Source: Nonomuraea guangzhouensis
GTDB lineage: Bacteria; Actinomycetota; Actinomycetes; Streptosporangiales; Streptosporangiaceae
Length of the DNA: 64,000 nucleotides
Direction of reading: 5' to 3'
Assembly (NCBI RefSeq): GCF_019396345.1
Contig: NZ_JAHKRM010000003.1
Span: forward strand, 124,001 to 188,000
The translations under genes and the position numbers were made by a program. This document shows positions 49,142 through 58,439 of this stretch, in pieces (the first letter of the stretch is position 1; every line of letters begins with the position of its first letter). Below the pieces are notes generated by a model. It was not told the origin of the DNA. It ran no database searches and was given only the letters and a program-made list of their open reading frames with translations.

Positions 49142-50002
49142 ATGAACACGGACGATGTCGCGCCGGAGGCTCGCTTGCTGCGCCTGTTCGAAGGGCATCG
49201 GCTGACCCCCGCCCAGCGGCGGATCGCGCATTGCCTGGTTCAGCACGCCGGGCAGGCGGCCTTCCTGTCCAGCGTGGAGATCGCCGAGCTCGCGGGGGTG
49301 AGCCAGCCGTCGGTGACCCGGTTCGCGATGACCCTGGGGTTCGACGGCTACCCCGCGCTGCGTAAGCAGATCCGCGAGCTCGGCCTGCCCGACTCGGCGG
49401 GCAGGGGCGAGACGGGCGAGGGTACGGTCCTGAGCGAGACCCAGCGGGCGGTACGCACCGAGATCGCCAACCTGCAGCATCTGGCCGGCTCGCTGTCGGA
49501 CATGACGGCGATCGTCAAGGCTGCCCGGCTGCTGGCACCCTCCCGGCCGCTGCCCGTGCTCGGCCTGCGCGCGGCCGCGGCGCAGGCCGCGGGTTGGGCC
49601 TACTTCGCCGCCAAGGTCCACCCCGACGTGCGCCTGCTCAACGAGGGCGGTTCGATGCTCGCCGACCGCATCGATCAGGCGGCCGACGCCGGGGCGACTG
49701 CCCTGCTCTGCTTCGCCCTACCCCGCTACCCCGCCGAACTGATGGACGGCCTGTCCGCCGCCAAGAAGGCAGGGCTGAGCGTGGTCACCATCGCCGACAA
49801 CGCCTTCGCGCCGTCGGCGGACCTGTCCGACGTGGCCCTGCCCGCGCCGGTCGGCACGGAACTGATCTTCGACACGGCCTGCGCCCCCATGATGCTCGGC
49901 CGGGTCCTGCTGGAGACCATGGTCGACGAGATCCCGGGCGCGCAGGCCCGCCTGGAGGCGTTCGAGCAGTCAGCGGCATCGCGCGGCCTGTTCACGGACT
50001 AG
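49142..50002 (+). CDS. MurR/RpiR-family transcriptional regulator of histidine use
   Basis: A 286-residue regulator. The N-terminal HTH_6 domain (about 1-80) reads LTPAQRRIAHCLVQHAGQAAFLSSVEIAELAGVSQPSVTRFAMTLGFDGYPALRKQIREL. The C-terminal SIS domain (about 120-270) has LPVLGLRAAAAQAAGWAYFAAKV and ALLCFALPRYPAELMDGLSAAKKAGLSVVTIADN, a sugar-isomerase fold reused for ligand binding. It lies 14 bases after HutH and just upstream of hutU. It is the natural candidate to bind the TGAATG/TGCATG palindromes at 50011 and 47544. Confidence 0.9.
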   Translation: MNTDDVAPEARLLRLFEGHRLTPAQRRIAHCLVQHAGQAAFLSSVEIAELAGVSQPSVTRFAMTLGFDGYPALRKQIRELGLPDSAGRGETGEGTVLSETQRAVRTEIANLQHLAGSLSDMTAIVKAARLLAPSRPLPVLGLRAAAAQAAGWAYFAAKVHPDVRLLNEGGSMLADRIDQAADAGATALLCFALPRYPAELMDGLSAAKKAGLSVVTIADNAFAPSADLSDVALPAPVGTELIFDTACAPMMLGRVLLETMVDEIPGAQARLEAFEQSAASRGLFTD

Positions 50003-50005
50003 CTA

Positions 50006-50035
50006 TTGACTGAATGAATTCATTCAAGATAGACA
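50006..50035 (+). promoter_or_regulatory. hutU promoter with perfect 16-bp operator
   Basis: TTGACT (-35, 50006-50011) and a -10-like TAGACA (50030-50035) flank TGAATGAATTCATTCA (50011-50026), a perfect palindrome lying exactly in the spacer. A further partial half-site (ATGTATGAAT) follows. A repressor bound here would exclude RNA polymerase. Confidence 0.7.
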
Positions 50036-50072
50036 TGTATGAATAGATTGCGCAGATGGGGAGGTCAGGAAC

Positions 50073-51746
50073 ATGGACCAGAGCAGCGGTCCGCGCCCGG
50101 TTCGGGCGCCGCGTGGCACGACGCTCAATACCCAGGGGTGGCAGCAGGAAGCCGCCCTGCGGATGCTCATGAACAACCTCGACCCCGAGGTCGCCGAGCA
50201 TCCCGACAAGCTCGTCGTGTACGGCGGCACCGGCAAGGCGGCCCGTGACTGGCGCTCCTACGACGCGATCGTCCGCACGCTCGGCACCCTGAAGGCCGAC
50301 GAGACGCTGCTCGTGCAGTCGGGCCGCCCGGTGGGCGTGATGACCACGCACGAGTGGGCGCCGCGAGTCCTCATCGCCAACTCCAACCTGGTCGGAGACT
50401 GGGCCACGTGGCCGGAGTTCCGGCGGCTGGAGCAGCTCGGCTTGACCATGTACGGGCAGATGACGGCCGGTTCCTGGATCTACATCGGGACTCAGGGGAT
50501 CCTTCAGGGCACGTACGAGACGTTCTCGGCCGTGGCCGCGAAGAAGTTCGGCGGCTCGCTGGCCGGGACGATCACCCTGACCGCCGGGCTGGGCGGCATG
50601 GGCGGCGCTCAGCCGCTGGCCGTCACCATGAACGGCGGGGTGGCCATCTGCGTCGACTGCGACCCGCGCTCCGTGGACCGGCGCATCGAGCACCGGTACC
50701 TCGACGTCAAGGCTTCGTCGCTGGATGAGGCGCTGCGGCTGGCCTACGAAGCGCGGGACGCGCGTCGGCCGCTGTCCATCGGCGTGGTCGCCAATGCGGC
50801 GGAGGCCGTACCGGAGCTGCTCGCGCGTGGTGCGGAGATCGACATCGTCACGGACCAGACGTCGGCGCACGATCCGCTGATGTACCTGCCGCTCGGCGTG
50901 GCGTTCGAGGACATGACCGCTGAGTCGGACAAGGACCCGGTCGGGTTCACCGAGCGCGCCAGGCACTCGATGGCCCGGCACGTGGAGGCGATGGTCGGCT
51001 TCCAGGACGCTGGGGCCGAGGTGTTCGACTACGGGAACTCGATCCGGGGTGAGGCCCAGCTCGCTGGGTACGGTCGCGCGTTTGATTTTCCCGGCTTCGT
51101 CCCCGCCTACATCCGGCCGCTGTTCAGCGAGGGCAAGGGCCCGTTCCGCTGGGCGGCGCTGTCGGGCGACGCCAAGGACATCGCCAAGACGGACCAGGCG
51201 ATCCTGGACCTGTTCCCGGAGAACGAGTCGCTGGCCCGCTGGATCCGGCTGGCGGGGGAGCGGGTGCACTTCCAGGGTCTGCCTGCGCGTATCTGCTGGC
51301 TCGGGTACGGCGAGCGGGACAAGGCCGGCGAACGGTTCAACGACATGGTGGCGCGTGGCGAGATCTCCGCTCCGCTGGCCATCGGCCGTGACCACCTCGA
51401 CTGCGGCAGCGTCGCCTCGCCGTACCGGGAGACCGAGGCCATGCTCGACGGCTCCGACGCCATCGCTGACTGGCCGCTGCTGAATGCCATGGTCAATGTG
51501 GCTTCCGGTGCGTCGTGGGTGTCCATTCACCACGGTGGGGGCGTTGGCATCGGCCGGTCCATTCACGCCGGGCAGGTCACGGTGGCTGATGGCACGGCGC
51601 TCGCTGGCGAGAAGATTCGGCGGGTGCTCACCAACGATCCGGGTATGGGGGTTATCCGGCACGTTGACGCCGGGTACGACCGGGCCAACGAGGTTGCTCA
51701 GGAGCGCGGTGTGCGGATCCCGATGCGTGAGGGCGACTCGGCGTGA
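50073..51746 (+). CDS. hutU: Urocanate hydratase (urocanase)
   Basis: A 557-residue NAD-dependent enzyme converting urocanate to imidazolonepropionate. Typical stretches are [86 protein letters not shown] and [21 protein letters not shown]. Length is normal for the family. GGGGAGGTCAGGA precedes the ATG. It is the first gene of a four-gene run with 4-base overlaps, under the palindromic promoter at 50006-50035. Confidence 0.97.
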   Translation: MDQSSGPRPVRAPRGTTLNTQGWQQEAALRMLMNNLDPEVAEHPDKLVVYGGTGKAARDWRSYDAIVRTLGTLKADETLLVQSGRPVGVMTTHEWAPRVLIANSNLVGDWATWPEFRRLEQLGLTMYGQMTAGSWIYIGTQGILQGTYETFSAVAAKKFGGSLAGTITLTAGLGGMGGAQPLAVTMNGGVAICVDCDPRSVDRRIEHRYLDVKASSLDEALRLAYEARDARRPLSIGVVANAAEAVPELLARGAEIDIVTDQTSAHDPLMYLPLGVAFEDMTAESDKDPVGFTERARHSMARHVEAMVGFQDAGAEVFDYGNSIRGEAQLAGYGRAFDFPGFVPAYIRPLFSEGKGPFRWAALSGDAKDIAKTDQAILDLFPENESLARWIRLAGERVHFQGLPARICWLGYGERDKAGERFNDMVARGEISAPLAIGRDHLDCGSVASPYRETEAMLDGSDAIADWPLLNAMVNVASGASWVSIHHGGGVGIGRSIHAGQVTVADGTALAGEKIRRVLTNDPGMGVIRHVDAGYDRANEVAQERGVRIPMREGDSA

Positions 51747-52969
51747 TCGATCCTTCGCAGGTTGAGGGCAATTTCCGGGGGATGTGGCGCGAGCTTCTGC
51801 CTGTCGGTCGGTATGACGCGACCGGGGGATATCGCCGCCATGCCTGGAACGCGGCCGACGGGGAATGCCGGGCGTGGTTCAGGGAGCAGGCGCTGAAGAG
51901 GGGTCTGACCTACGAGGTCGACCGGAACGGTAACCAGTGGGCCTGGTACGGAGACCCCTCGGCTGGGGACGCTGTGGTCACCGGCTCTCATCTGGACTCG
52001 GTGCCTGATGGGGGAGCGTATGACGGGCCGCTTGGCGTCGTGTCGGCGTTCGCGGCTTTCGACGCGCTCCGGGATCGGGGAACGCTCCAGGGCGAGGGCA
52101 CGCTCCGGGATCGGGGTGCCGCCGGTGGCCGCCGCCCGCTCGCGATCGTTAACTTCGGTGACGAGGAGGGCGCCAGGTTCGGGGTGGCTTGCGTCGGGTC
52201 CCGGCTGACGGCGGGGGTCCTGGATCCGGGTCACGCGCGGTCTCTCAGAGACGAGGACGGCGTTCTGCTCGGCGATGCGATGGAGCGCGCGGGACACGAC
52301 CCCGCTGCGATCGGCCGTGATGACGAGCGGCTCGCGCGCATCGGCGCGTACGTCGAGCTCCACGTCGAGCAGGGTCGGAACCTGGGCGATGCGCCGGTCG
52401 GCGTCGCGTCGGCGATCTGGCCGCACGGGCGTTGGCGTTTCGACTTTCACGGAGAGGCCAATCACGCGGGCACCACTCGCCTGGAGGACCGCCGTGACCC
52501 GATGCTGGCCTACGCCGCCACTGTCCTGAACGCCCGTGAGCAGGCCAGGCTGGCTGGGGCGCTCGCCACCTTCGGGAAGATCTCCGTCGAGCCCAATGGC
52601 ACCAACGCCATCGCCTCCCGGGTGACTGCTTGGCTGGACTCGCGTGCTGCCGACTCGGACACTCTCGACACGCTCGTGAAAGAGATCATTCACGAGTCGG
52701 GGGCGGAGGTTACCCGCGAGTCGTACACGCCGGTGGTCGAATTCGACCGGCCGCTCAGGGACCGCCTGGCCGGTCGGCTCGGCGGGGTTCCCGTGCTGCC
52801 GACCGGGGCGGGGCACGATGCGGGCATTCTCGCCTCTGCCATCCCCACGGCCATGCTCTTCGTACGGAACCCGACCGGCGTCTCGCACTCCCCGGCGGAA
52901 CATGCCGAGGAGGCCGACTGTCTCGCTGGCGTGGTCGCCCTGGCCAGCGTCCTGGAGGACCTGCTGTGA
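51743..52969 (+). CDS. M20-type amidohydrolase (allantoate amidohydrolase-like) of the hut operon
   Basis: A 408-residue zinc hydrolase starting with GTG in a 4-base overlap with hutU. Metal-site motifs are [30 protein letters not shown] and YVELHVEQG. The family includes allantoate and N-carbamoyl-amino-acid amidohydrolases. In this place it most likely hydrolyses N-formylglutamate to glutamate, replacing HutG; that is inference from position. A 12-residue in-frame insertion ([12 protein letters not shown], about 110-121) carries a 16-bp direct repeat at 52065 and 52101. Confidence 0.85.
   Translation: MIDPSQVEGNFRGMWRELLPVGRYDATGGYRRHAWNAADGECRAWFREQALKRGLTYEVDRNGNQWAWYGDPSAGDAVVTGSHLDSVPDGGAYDGPLGVVSAFAAFDALRDRGTLQGEGTLRDRGAAGGRRPLAIVNFGDEEGARFGVACVGSRLTAGVLDPGHARSLRDEDGVLLGDAMERAGHDPAAIGRDDERLARIGAYVELHVEQGRNLGDAPVGVASAIWPHGRWRFDFHGEANHAGTTRLEDRRDPMLAYAATVLNAREQARLAGALATFGKISVEPNGTNAIASRVTAWLDSRAADSDTLDTLVKEIIHESGAEVTRESYTPVVEFDRPLRDRLAGRLGGVPVLPTGAGHDAGILASAIPTAMLFVRNPTGVSHSPAEHAEEADCLAGVVALASVLEDLL
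52065..52116. repeat. 16-bp direct repeat inside the amidohydrolase gene
   Basis: CGCTCCGGGATCGGGG occurs at 52065-52080 and again at 52101-52116, 36 bp apart, so the insertion between them keeps the frame. It looks like a slippage or duplication product. Confidence 0.7.
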
Positions 52970-54339
52970 ACGGCCGGTTCTGGGCGAGGTACGCGTGGAC
53001 CGGCGCGATGGAGTCAGGCGTGCTCATCGAGGTTTCGGGGGGCCGTATCGCTTCTCTTCAGGCGGACAGCGCTCCCGGCGACGCCGTCGTGCTGGACGGC
53101 CTGGTCATCCCTGGCCTGGCCAACGCCCATTCGCACGCGTTCCATCGGGCGTTGCGCGGGGCCACGCAGCTCGGCGGCGGCACCTTCTGGACCTGGCGCG
53201 AGACCATGTACCGGGTCGCGGCGGCCCTCACCCCCGACGAGTACCTGGAGCTGGCGCGGGCGGTCTACGCCGAGATGGCCCTCGCGGGGATCACCTGCGT
53301 CGGCGAGTTCCACTACCTCCATCACGCTCCTGGGGGCGTCACCTACGACGACCCGAACGCGATGGGAGAGGCACTCATCGAGGCGGCCGCCCAGGCCGGC
53401 ATCCGGATCACCCTGCTCGACACCTGCTATCTCTCGTCAGGGTTCGGCGCTCCACCGGACGAGACCCAGCTCAGGTTCAGCGACGGCTCAGGGGAGGCGT
53501 GGGCTGAGCGGGTCAGCGGGCTGAAGGAACGCGATCACGCCCGCGTCGGCGCGGCCGTCCACTCGGTCCGAGCCGTTCCCGCCGACCAGCTCGGGGTGAT
53601 CGGCGCCTGGGCGGCTCAGCGGAACGCCCCGATCCACGCGCACGTGTCCGAGCAGCCCGCCGAGAACGAGGGCTGTTTGGCGGCGTACGGCGTCACGCCT
53701 ACGCGCCTGCTCGCCGACCGCGGACTGCTCGGGCCGCGTACCACCGCCGTACACGCCACCCACCTGACCTCGGAGGACATCGCGCTGCTCGGCGGCTCCG
53801 CCACCACGGTCTGCATGTGCCCCACGACCGAGCGCGATCTCGCGGACGGCATCGGGCCTGCTCGTGAGGTGCAGGATGCGGGATCGCCGCTGTCGCTCGG
53901 CAGCGACAGCCAGGCCGTCATCGACCTGTTCGAGGAGGCCCGGGCAATGGAGCTGAACGAGCGGCTGCGCACCCGTCGTCGCGGTCACTGGACGGCGGAC
54001 GCGCTCCTACGGGCCGCCACCGTCGACGGCCACGCGTCCCTGGGGTGGCCGGAGGCAGGCACGCTGGAAGTCGGAGCGCTTGCCGACCTCGTCACGATCT
54101 CCCTCGACTCGGTCCGGACAGCGGGATCTCTTGGCTCGGTCCGGACTGCGGGCTCCTTCGACTCAGGTCGGACTGCGGGCCCGCTGCACGGTGCGGAGAC
54201 CGCCGTCTTCGCGGCCACCTCCGCCGACGTCAGCGACGTCGTCGCGGGCGGCCGAGTGATCGTACGGCGCGGCGTCCACCAGCTCGTTCCCGACGTCGCG
54301 GGCGCGCTGCGGCAGGCTCTCGCGCGGGTGGCGTCATGA
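52966..54339 (+). CDS. hutF: Formimidoylglutamate deiminase
   Basis: A 457-residue amidohydrolase starting with GTG at 52966 in a 4-base overlap. Metal ligands are in [23 protein letters not shown] and TAVHATHLT, with the last Asp in [17 protein letters not shown]. It converts N-formimino-glutamate to N-formylglutamate and ammonia. Near the C-terminus (about 381-407) three 9-residue repeats ([13 protein letters not shown]) interrupt the terminal beta region; other HutF proteins I know have no such array. It is followed by hutI with a 4-base overlap. Confidence 0.92.
   Translation: MNGRFWARYAWTGAMESGVLIEVSGGRIASLQADSAPGDAVVLDGLVIPGLANAHSHAFHRALRGATQLGGGTFWTWRETMYRVAAALTPDEYLELARAVYAEMALAGITCVGEFHYLHHAPGGVTYDDPNAMGEALIEAAAQAGIRITLLDTCYLSSGFGAPPDETQLRFSDGSGEAWAERVSGLKERDHARVGAAVHSVRAVPADQLGVIGAWAAQRNAPIHAHVSEQPAENEGCLAAYGVTPTRLLADRGLLGPRTTAVHATHLTSEDIALLGGSATTVCMCPTTERDLADGIGPAREVQDAGSPLSLGSDSQAVIDLFEEARAMELNERLRTRRRGHWTADALLRAATVDGHASLGWPEAGTLEVGALADLVTISLDSVRTAGSLGSVRTAGSFDSGRTAGPLHGAETAVFAATSADVSDVVAGGRVIVRRGVHQLVPDVAGALRQALARVAS
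54106..54186. repeat. Three 27-bp coding repeats inside hutF
   Basis: Units at 54106, 54133 and 54160 each encode [18 protein letters not shown] and DSGRTAGPL. Period and frame are exact, so this is a young in-frame tandem expansion in a surface loop. Confidence 0.75.
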
Positions 54340-55544
54340 CTCGCGCGGTTGGTGACACGACGGGAAGCCTCCTGATCACTGGGATCTCCACGCTGGTCAC
54401 CAACGACCCTCAGCTGGGTGAGGGCCCGCTCGGGCTCATCACAGACGCCGCCGTCGTCATTTCCGGCGGCTCCGGCGTCTCCGGCGAGGAGATCGCCTGG
54501 GTGGGGCCGGCTTCGCGGGCTCCGGCAGCGGATCAGATGTACGACGCCGGCGGCCGGGCCATGCTCCCCGGCTTCGTAGACTCCCACGCCCACCTGGTCT
54601 TCGCGGGTGACCGGACGGCCGAGTTCGACGCACGGATGCGCGGCCTGCCCTACACCGCAGGCGGCATCCGCACGACGGTGGCGGCCACCCGCGCGGCGAG
54701 CGACGAGGAGCTGTCGGCGGGGGTGGCCCGCCTGGTGGGCGAGGCACTGCGGCAGGGCACCACGGTCATCGAGTGCAAATCAGGCTACGGCCTGACCGTC
54801 GAGGACGAGGCCCGCCTGCTGCGCATCGCCGCGCAGCACACCGACGAGGTGACCTACCTCGGCGCGCACGTCGTACCGGCCGAGCACGACCCAGATGCGT
54901 ACGTGGAGCTGGTGACCGGGGAGATGCTGGACGCCTGCGCCCCGCATGCTCGATGGGTGGACGTCTTCTGCGAGCGAGGGGCGTTCGACGGCGACCAGGC
55001 ACGGGCCGTACTGGAGAGCGGCATCAAGCGCGGCCTCGTACCCAGGATCCACGCAAACCAGCTCACCCACGGACCAGGCGTCCGACTCGCCGTCGAACTG
55101 GGCGCCGCCTCCGCCGATCACTGCACCCACCTCACCGACGCGGATGTGGACGCTTTGGCCTCGGGGACTACGGTCGCGACCCTGCTGCCGGGGGCCGAGT
55201 TCTCCACCAGAGCCCCTTACCCGAACGCCCGTTGCCTTTTGGACGCGGGCGTGACGGTGGCACTGTCGACCGACTGCAACCCTGGCTCCAGCTTCACCAC
55301 CAGCATGCCGTTCTGTGTCGCCCTGGCGGTTCGGGAGATGGGCATGACTCCCGACGAGGCGGTGTGGGCGGCGACGCTGGGCGGAGCGCGGGCGTTGCGG
55401 CGGGACGACGTGGGCCGGATAGTGGTGGGCGCACGCGCCGACCTGATGCTGCTGGACGCTCCCTCTCACGTCCACCTGGCCTATCGACCCGGCGTCCCGC
55501 TCATCTCCGCCGTCTGGCAGCGCGGCCGCCAAGTGGTGTCCTAA
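54336..55544 (+). CDS. hutI: Imidazolonepropionase
   Basis: A 402-residue amidohydrolase that opens the imidazolone ring to give formiminoglutamate. Key stretches are [71 protein letters not shown] and [17 protein letters not shown]. The ATG at 54336 overlaps the hutF stop (ATGA). It is the last gene of the hut run; no clear terminator follows. Confidence 0.95.
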   Translation: MTRAVGDTTGSLLITGISTLVTNDPQLGEGPLGLITDAAVVISGGSGVSGEEIAWVGPASRAPAADQMYDAGGRAMLPGFVDSHAHLVFAGDRTAEFDARMRGLPYTAGGIRTTVAATRAASDEELSAGVARLVGEALRQGTTVIECKSGYGLTVEDEARLLRIAAQHTDEVTYLGAHVVPAEHDPDAYVELVTGEMLDACAPHARWVDVFCERGAFDGDQARAVLESGIKRGLVPRIHANQLTHGPGVRLAVELGAASADHCTHLTDADVDALASGTTVATLLPGAEFSTRAPYPNARCLLDAGVTVALSTDCNPGSSFTTSMPFCVALAVREMGMTPDEAVWAATLGGARALRRDDVGRIVVGARADLMLLDAPSHVHLAYRPGVPLISAVWQRGRQVVS

Positions 55545-55893
55545 CCGACTCCTCGCAGGACTCGCACGGTCGCCCCCGTGGCCGAGTGGGGCGCCGACGG
55601 CTTCTCTACGGGTGCCTGCTGCTGGCAGGGCCGAAGCGTTCTCATCTTGCAAGACCGAGTAGGGAGTCCGTCCGCGGGATGACTGCGGTAGTGGTCGGTG
55701 GCGGTTCCTCGGGATACGGAACGCCGCAATAGCTGCGGTCCGACTGCGCCTTGATCAGCAGATCCGCCGACATGAATGCCTGCGACCTTGTTCTGCCGCA
55801 CGAGGACAGACATGAGACAGGGCGACGACAGATCAATTTTGCAAGATTGTCGATGCCACGGTTGCAGTGGCGAGGCTCCCGAGAGGAGAACGG
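55545..55893. other. Intergenic region with palindromes upstream of secreted-protein cluster
   Basis: No gene is seen in these 349 bp. CAAT-n-TTGCAA-n-ATTG at 55834-55849 is a perfect 16-bp palindrome, 45 bp before the first secreted-protein start. TCTTGCAAGA at 55645-55654 is a second palindrome with the same TTGCAA core. They are likely regulator sites for the cluster that follows. Confidence 0.55.
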
Positions 55894-56205
55894 ATGTCGA
55901 AGGTCAAGAAGGGCGTGGTGGCGGCGGTCGCGGCGGCTGGGTTGGTGAGCGCGAGCGCTGCTCCAGCACTGGCCGCGACGGGGCGGCTCGTCCTGAAGGA
56001 CGACAGCGGGCGTCAAGTGGTGATCAACAACCCCCAGGCCAGCTGCACCCGCGTCGGCACGGGCTTCACGCGTGTCGCCAATGACACGGACGCTCCGATC
56101 ACGGTCTACGACGGTATGTGGTGCGACGGGTGGCCATCCCTGGTGGTCCCTCCGGGGACGGAGATGTTCGTCGGCGCCCGCCATAGCTTCTCGGCCCCCT
56201 GGTGA
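55894..56205 (+). CDS. Small secreted protein
   Basis: A 103-residue exported protein. The signal peptide (KVKKGVVAAVAAAGLVSASAAPALAA) is followed by a beta-rich mature part, LVLKDDSGRQVVINNPQASCTRVGTG, with two cysteines (ASC and MWCDGW) that could pair. AGGAG precedes the ATG. The general pattern recalls small actinomycete extracellular proteins with one disulfide, but no family is named. It is the first of three secreted genes in tandem. Confidence 0.75.
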   Translation: MSKVKKGVVAAVAAAGLVSASAAPALAATGRLVLKDDSGRQVVINNPQASCTRVGTGFTRVANDTDAPITVYDGMWCDGWPSLVVPPGTEMFVGARHSFSAPW

Positions 56206-56263
56206 CGTGCGCGTCACAGGCAAGCCATTTCCAAACCTAGGTTCCGGAGAGAAGGAAAAAAGC

Positions 56264-56551
56264 ATGCACATTCGCATGGCAAAGCACGTGGCCGCTGGGG
56301 TCGCCGGCCTCGCCCTGGCGCTTTCTCCTACGATTCCCGCTTTCGCGGTGCAGGGTAGCACACAATCGGAAAGCGCTGTGCAGATTCCCCAGCGGAACGA
56401 ATGGTCAGGCCGCTTTCCCACCTTTTCAGAATGCGCCCGGGCAGGCCGGATCTACGTCAACCAGAACGGCGCGATCGGCTACACGTGCAAGAGAATCGTT
56501 GGTGACACCTACGACCTCTGGGTCCAGTACATCGATGACCCCTTGACGTGA
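56264..56551 (+). CDS. Small secreted protein
   Basis: A 95-residue exported protein with signal peptide ending IPAFA near residue 28. The mature part has two cysteines in FPTFSECARAGRIYV and IGYTCKRI, then DTYDLWVQYIDD. A GAAGGAAAAAA ribosome site is clear. It shares no obvious similarity with the 103-residue gene before it, but it resembles the next one in size and in the ECARAG / TCEAQRR two-Cys layout. Confidence 0.75.
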   Translation: MHIRMAKHVAAGVAGLALALSPTIPAFAVQGSTQSESAVQIPQRNEWSGRFPTFSECARAGRIYVNQNGAIGYTCKRIVGDTYDLWVQYIDDPLT

Positions 56552-56607
56552 AATCTGCCGGCAACAGATCGACGAGACCACGAAAAAGCCGAGACCAGGA
56601 GGAAGCA

Positions 56608-56940
56608 GTGCGGATGACAAAGAAGACTGCGGCGACGCTCGCGATCGCGGGCGTGCTCGTGGGCGGCGGCCTGACATTGGGCTCGCCCGCATGGGCGGCC
56701 AACGCCCCGGCAGCGGCGGCTGTGTCCGCCGATGATGTCTGGTGGATCTACAACTTCTATCCGGACGAGGCGACCTGCGAGGCACAGCGCAGGTGGGGCG
56801 CCTCTCAGGGCTGGTGGACCTACGACCGCTCGGCGTGCGCCACGAACGGGCGCGATTGGGCACTTTTCATTCGTGGGAACCTGTCTCCGAACAGTACTCA
56901 GGCAGTTCCGGACCTGCCCAAGGGCTGGCAACGAGCGTGA
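56608..56940 (+). CDS. Small secreted protein
   Basis: A 110-residue exported protein starting with GTG (AGGAGG 5 bases upstream); an ATG two codons on is possible. The signal peptide ends SPAWA. The mature part is Trp-rich (DDVWWIYNFYPDEATCEAQRRWGASQGWWTYDRSACATNGRDWALF) with two cysteines. The layout PDEATCEAQ...Y...AC resembles the FSECARAG...YTC pattern of the preceding protein, so the two may be distant relatives. It ends 36 bases before a strong terminator. Confidence 0.75.
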   Translation: MRMTKKTAATLAIAGVLVGGGLTLGSPAWAANAPAAAAVSADDVWWIYNFYPDEATCEAQRRWGASQGWWTYDRSACATNGRDWALFIRGNLSPNSTQAVPDLPKGWQRA

Positions 56941-56975
56941 TGCCGTAACCGCGGCTGCTCCAGGCCATCTTTCTT

Positions 56976-57031
56976 GAAGGCCGTTGTCCCCTCGCGTTCG
57001 GCTTTCGCCGCGCGAGGGGACAACGGCCTTC
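56976..57031 (+). terminator. Strong terminator after the secreted-protein cluster
   Basis: Perfect 21-bp arms (56976-56996 and 57011-57031, beginning GAAGGCCGTTG) surround a 14-base loop. No T-run follows. It closes the three-gene group and could also serve the convergent gene ending at 57081. Confidence 0.8.
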
Positions 57032-57080
57032 GCGCTCAGCGATGCCTGGACCATCCGCACGTCATGATCCGGACTTGCAC

Positions 57081-57347
57081 TCATTCTCGTCCATTGGCGC
57101 CGTCCGTTTCGAGAGCTGCAAGCCGTAGGTCGTTCCAGTGATATCCGCAGTTCTCAGGGGGCAGGCCCTCGAACGTGTGCAGAGGATCAATTTCCAGGTC
57201 ACACAATCGCTGCTCTTGCGAAAGCGCGTGGTAGGCCAGGGCCTTGTTCATGGCGCTCGTCACGTCGGATGCCTCCACAACCCAGGTGTAGGGCGCTTCT
57301 CCGTCGAATCGTTCAGTACCGGCGATGGTCACCGTGAAGGTCTTCAT
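57081..57347 (-). CDS. Small hypothetical protein
   Basis: An 88-residue cytoplasmic protein starting MKTFTVTIAGTERFDGEAPYTWVVEASDVTSAMNKALAYHALSQEQ. The N-terminal part looks like a beta-beta-alpha unit, the rest is polar. An earlier ATG at 57368 would add seven residues; GGAAT lies 11 bases before the chosen one. No family is recognised. It is the last of three small co-directional genes downstream of the GntR divergent site. Confidence 0.6.
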   Translation of the reverse strand: MKTFTVTIAGTERFDGEAPYTWVVEASDVTSAMNKALAYHALSQEQRLCDLEIDPLHTFEGLPPENCGYHWNDLRLAALETDGANGRE

Positions 57348-57445
57348 CTCTTGTGATTCCTTCGGCATTGATCCCGATCAAGGACCCGCACAGTGTTGCC
57401 GCAGACGCGACGGACGAGCCCAGGAAGGCGTCCGCCGCGCTGCTC

Positions 57446-57739
57446 TCACCGGGCCTCGCCTTGGAGGATCTGATCGAAGGTACGTTTGGCGACTGCGTTC
57501 AACGTCCACGCGGTTTCGCGGACGGTGCCCTTCTCTCGGTCCGTACGGCGGACGAAGCCCTGGCCGGCGGCGGCGCACAATTCGTACGTCAGTTGGCGGC
57601 ACTCGCAGGTGTGTGAGACCACGCGGATACGCTGAGCCCGCGGGGTCGGTGCGCACCAGGTCAGCTTGACATGGCCCGGCTGGGGCGACGCGACGTGCGG
57701 ACCATGGAAGTCGCGGATGTCATCCCGCCATGTCACCAA
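57446..57739 (-). CDS. Small hypothetical protein
   Basis: A 97-residue protein with HVKLTWCAPTPRAQRIRVVSHTCECRQLTYELCAAAGQGFVRRT: four cysteines, two of them as CEC, which may bind a metal, followed by a helical C-terminus (LNAVAKRTFDQILQGEAR). It overlaps the preceding 60-residue gene by 7 bases and is therefore translationally coupled. No family is recognised, although GntR-linked small genes of this kind recur in actinomycetes. Confidence 0.6.
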   Translation of the reverse strand: MVTWRDDIRDFHGPHVASPQPGHVKLTWCAPTPRAQRIRVVSHTCECRQLTYELCAAAGQGFVRRTDREKGTVRETAWTLNAVAKRTFDQILQGEAR

Positions 57740-57915
57740 GTCCGCCCCTCGAAGATCTCGACGAGGTTCTTGAGCGCGATGTCGACGCGAGCCATGACGA
57801 GTTCACGGATGTGATCGCCGCCTGGAGGCAGCCGGTAGCCGTGCTTCTCGAGTACGGCTTGGATCTCGGCTGTCAGGCAGGACCCGAATCGTAGGTCTGT
57901 GATTGGGTTACCCAT
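57733..57915 (-). CDS. Very small hypothetical protein, first of the GntR-linked run
   Basis: A 60-residue protein, MGNPITDLRFGSCLTAEIQAVLEKHGYRLPPGGDHIRELVMARVDIALKNLVEIFEGRTW. It is helical and has no known motif. GGAGG lies 8 bases before the ATG at 57915. It is divergent from the GntR gene, with direct repeats in the gap, so it is a probable target of that regulator. Confidence 0.6.
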   Translation of the reverse strand: MGNPITDLRFGSCLTAEIQAVLEKHGYRLPPGGDHIRELVMARVDIALKNLVEIFEGRTW

Positions 57916-58013
57916 GGGTCGGACCTCCGGTGTCCGATCAAGGGCCCGTCTTGGCGTTTGGGTCGCGAGGACGGGCCCGACTCCCTTGAAGGTCATGCAG
58001 TGCCAGGCTAATA

Positions 58014-58050
58014 CAAACGTCTGCAAACGTCTGCACCCGAGTGCAAACGT
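58014..58050. promoter_or_regulatory. Helically phased CAAACGT repeats upstream of GntR
   Basis: CAAACGTCTG at 58014 and again at 58024, and CAAACGT at 58044. The steps are 10 and 20 bp, one and two helical turns. The array lies 40 bp from the GntR start and about 100 bp from the divergent small gene, fitting cooperative binding by the regulator. Confidence 0.6.
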
Positions 58051-58089
58051 GGGCGAGTGATGGGCCACGGATGCGGACATTTACGGTCT

Positions 58090-58335
58090 ATGTTCATGAC
58101 GATCGACCACGAGGGGCCGGTACCGCTCTATCGCCAGCTTGCCGACCTGCTGCGGACACAGATCGCTGATGGCACACTCCCGCCCAACCGGCCGATCCCG
58201 ACTGAGCAGAGGTTGATGCATGAGCACGAAGTGGGCCGCGACACCGTCAGAAAGGCCATCGGCATCTTGCGCGAAGAGGGCTTCGTCATCGCGATCCAGG
58301 GCCGCGGAACCTTCGTGGCGCCCCGTGAGAACTGA
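58090..58335 (+). CDS. Minimal GntR-family regulator (DNA-binding domain only)
   Basis: An 81-residue winged-helix protein: DHEGPVPLYRQLADLLRTQIADGTLPPNRPIPTEQRLMHEHEVGRDTVRKAIGILREEGFVIAIQGRGTFVA. This is a full GntR DNA-binding domain with no effector domain, as in other very small actinomycete GntR proteins. The ATG at 58090 or 58096 could be the start. Divergent from the small genes, it probably binds the CAAACGT repeats. Confidence 0.88.
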   Translation: MFMTIDHEGPVPLYRQLADLLRTQIADGTLPPNRPIPTEQRLMHEHEVGRDTVRKAIGILREEGFVIAIQGRGTFVAPREN

Positions 58336-58439
58336 CTTGAGCAGTCCGCTTCGTTTCTTTCCCCTGCTGGCCCCTGCGGGTGACCCGTGTCCGGAATCCG
58401 CAGTAGCGGGAAGCGCCGTATAAGAGGACCTTGAGCAGG

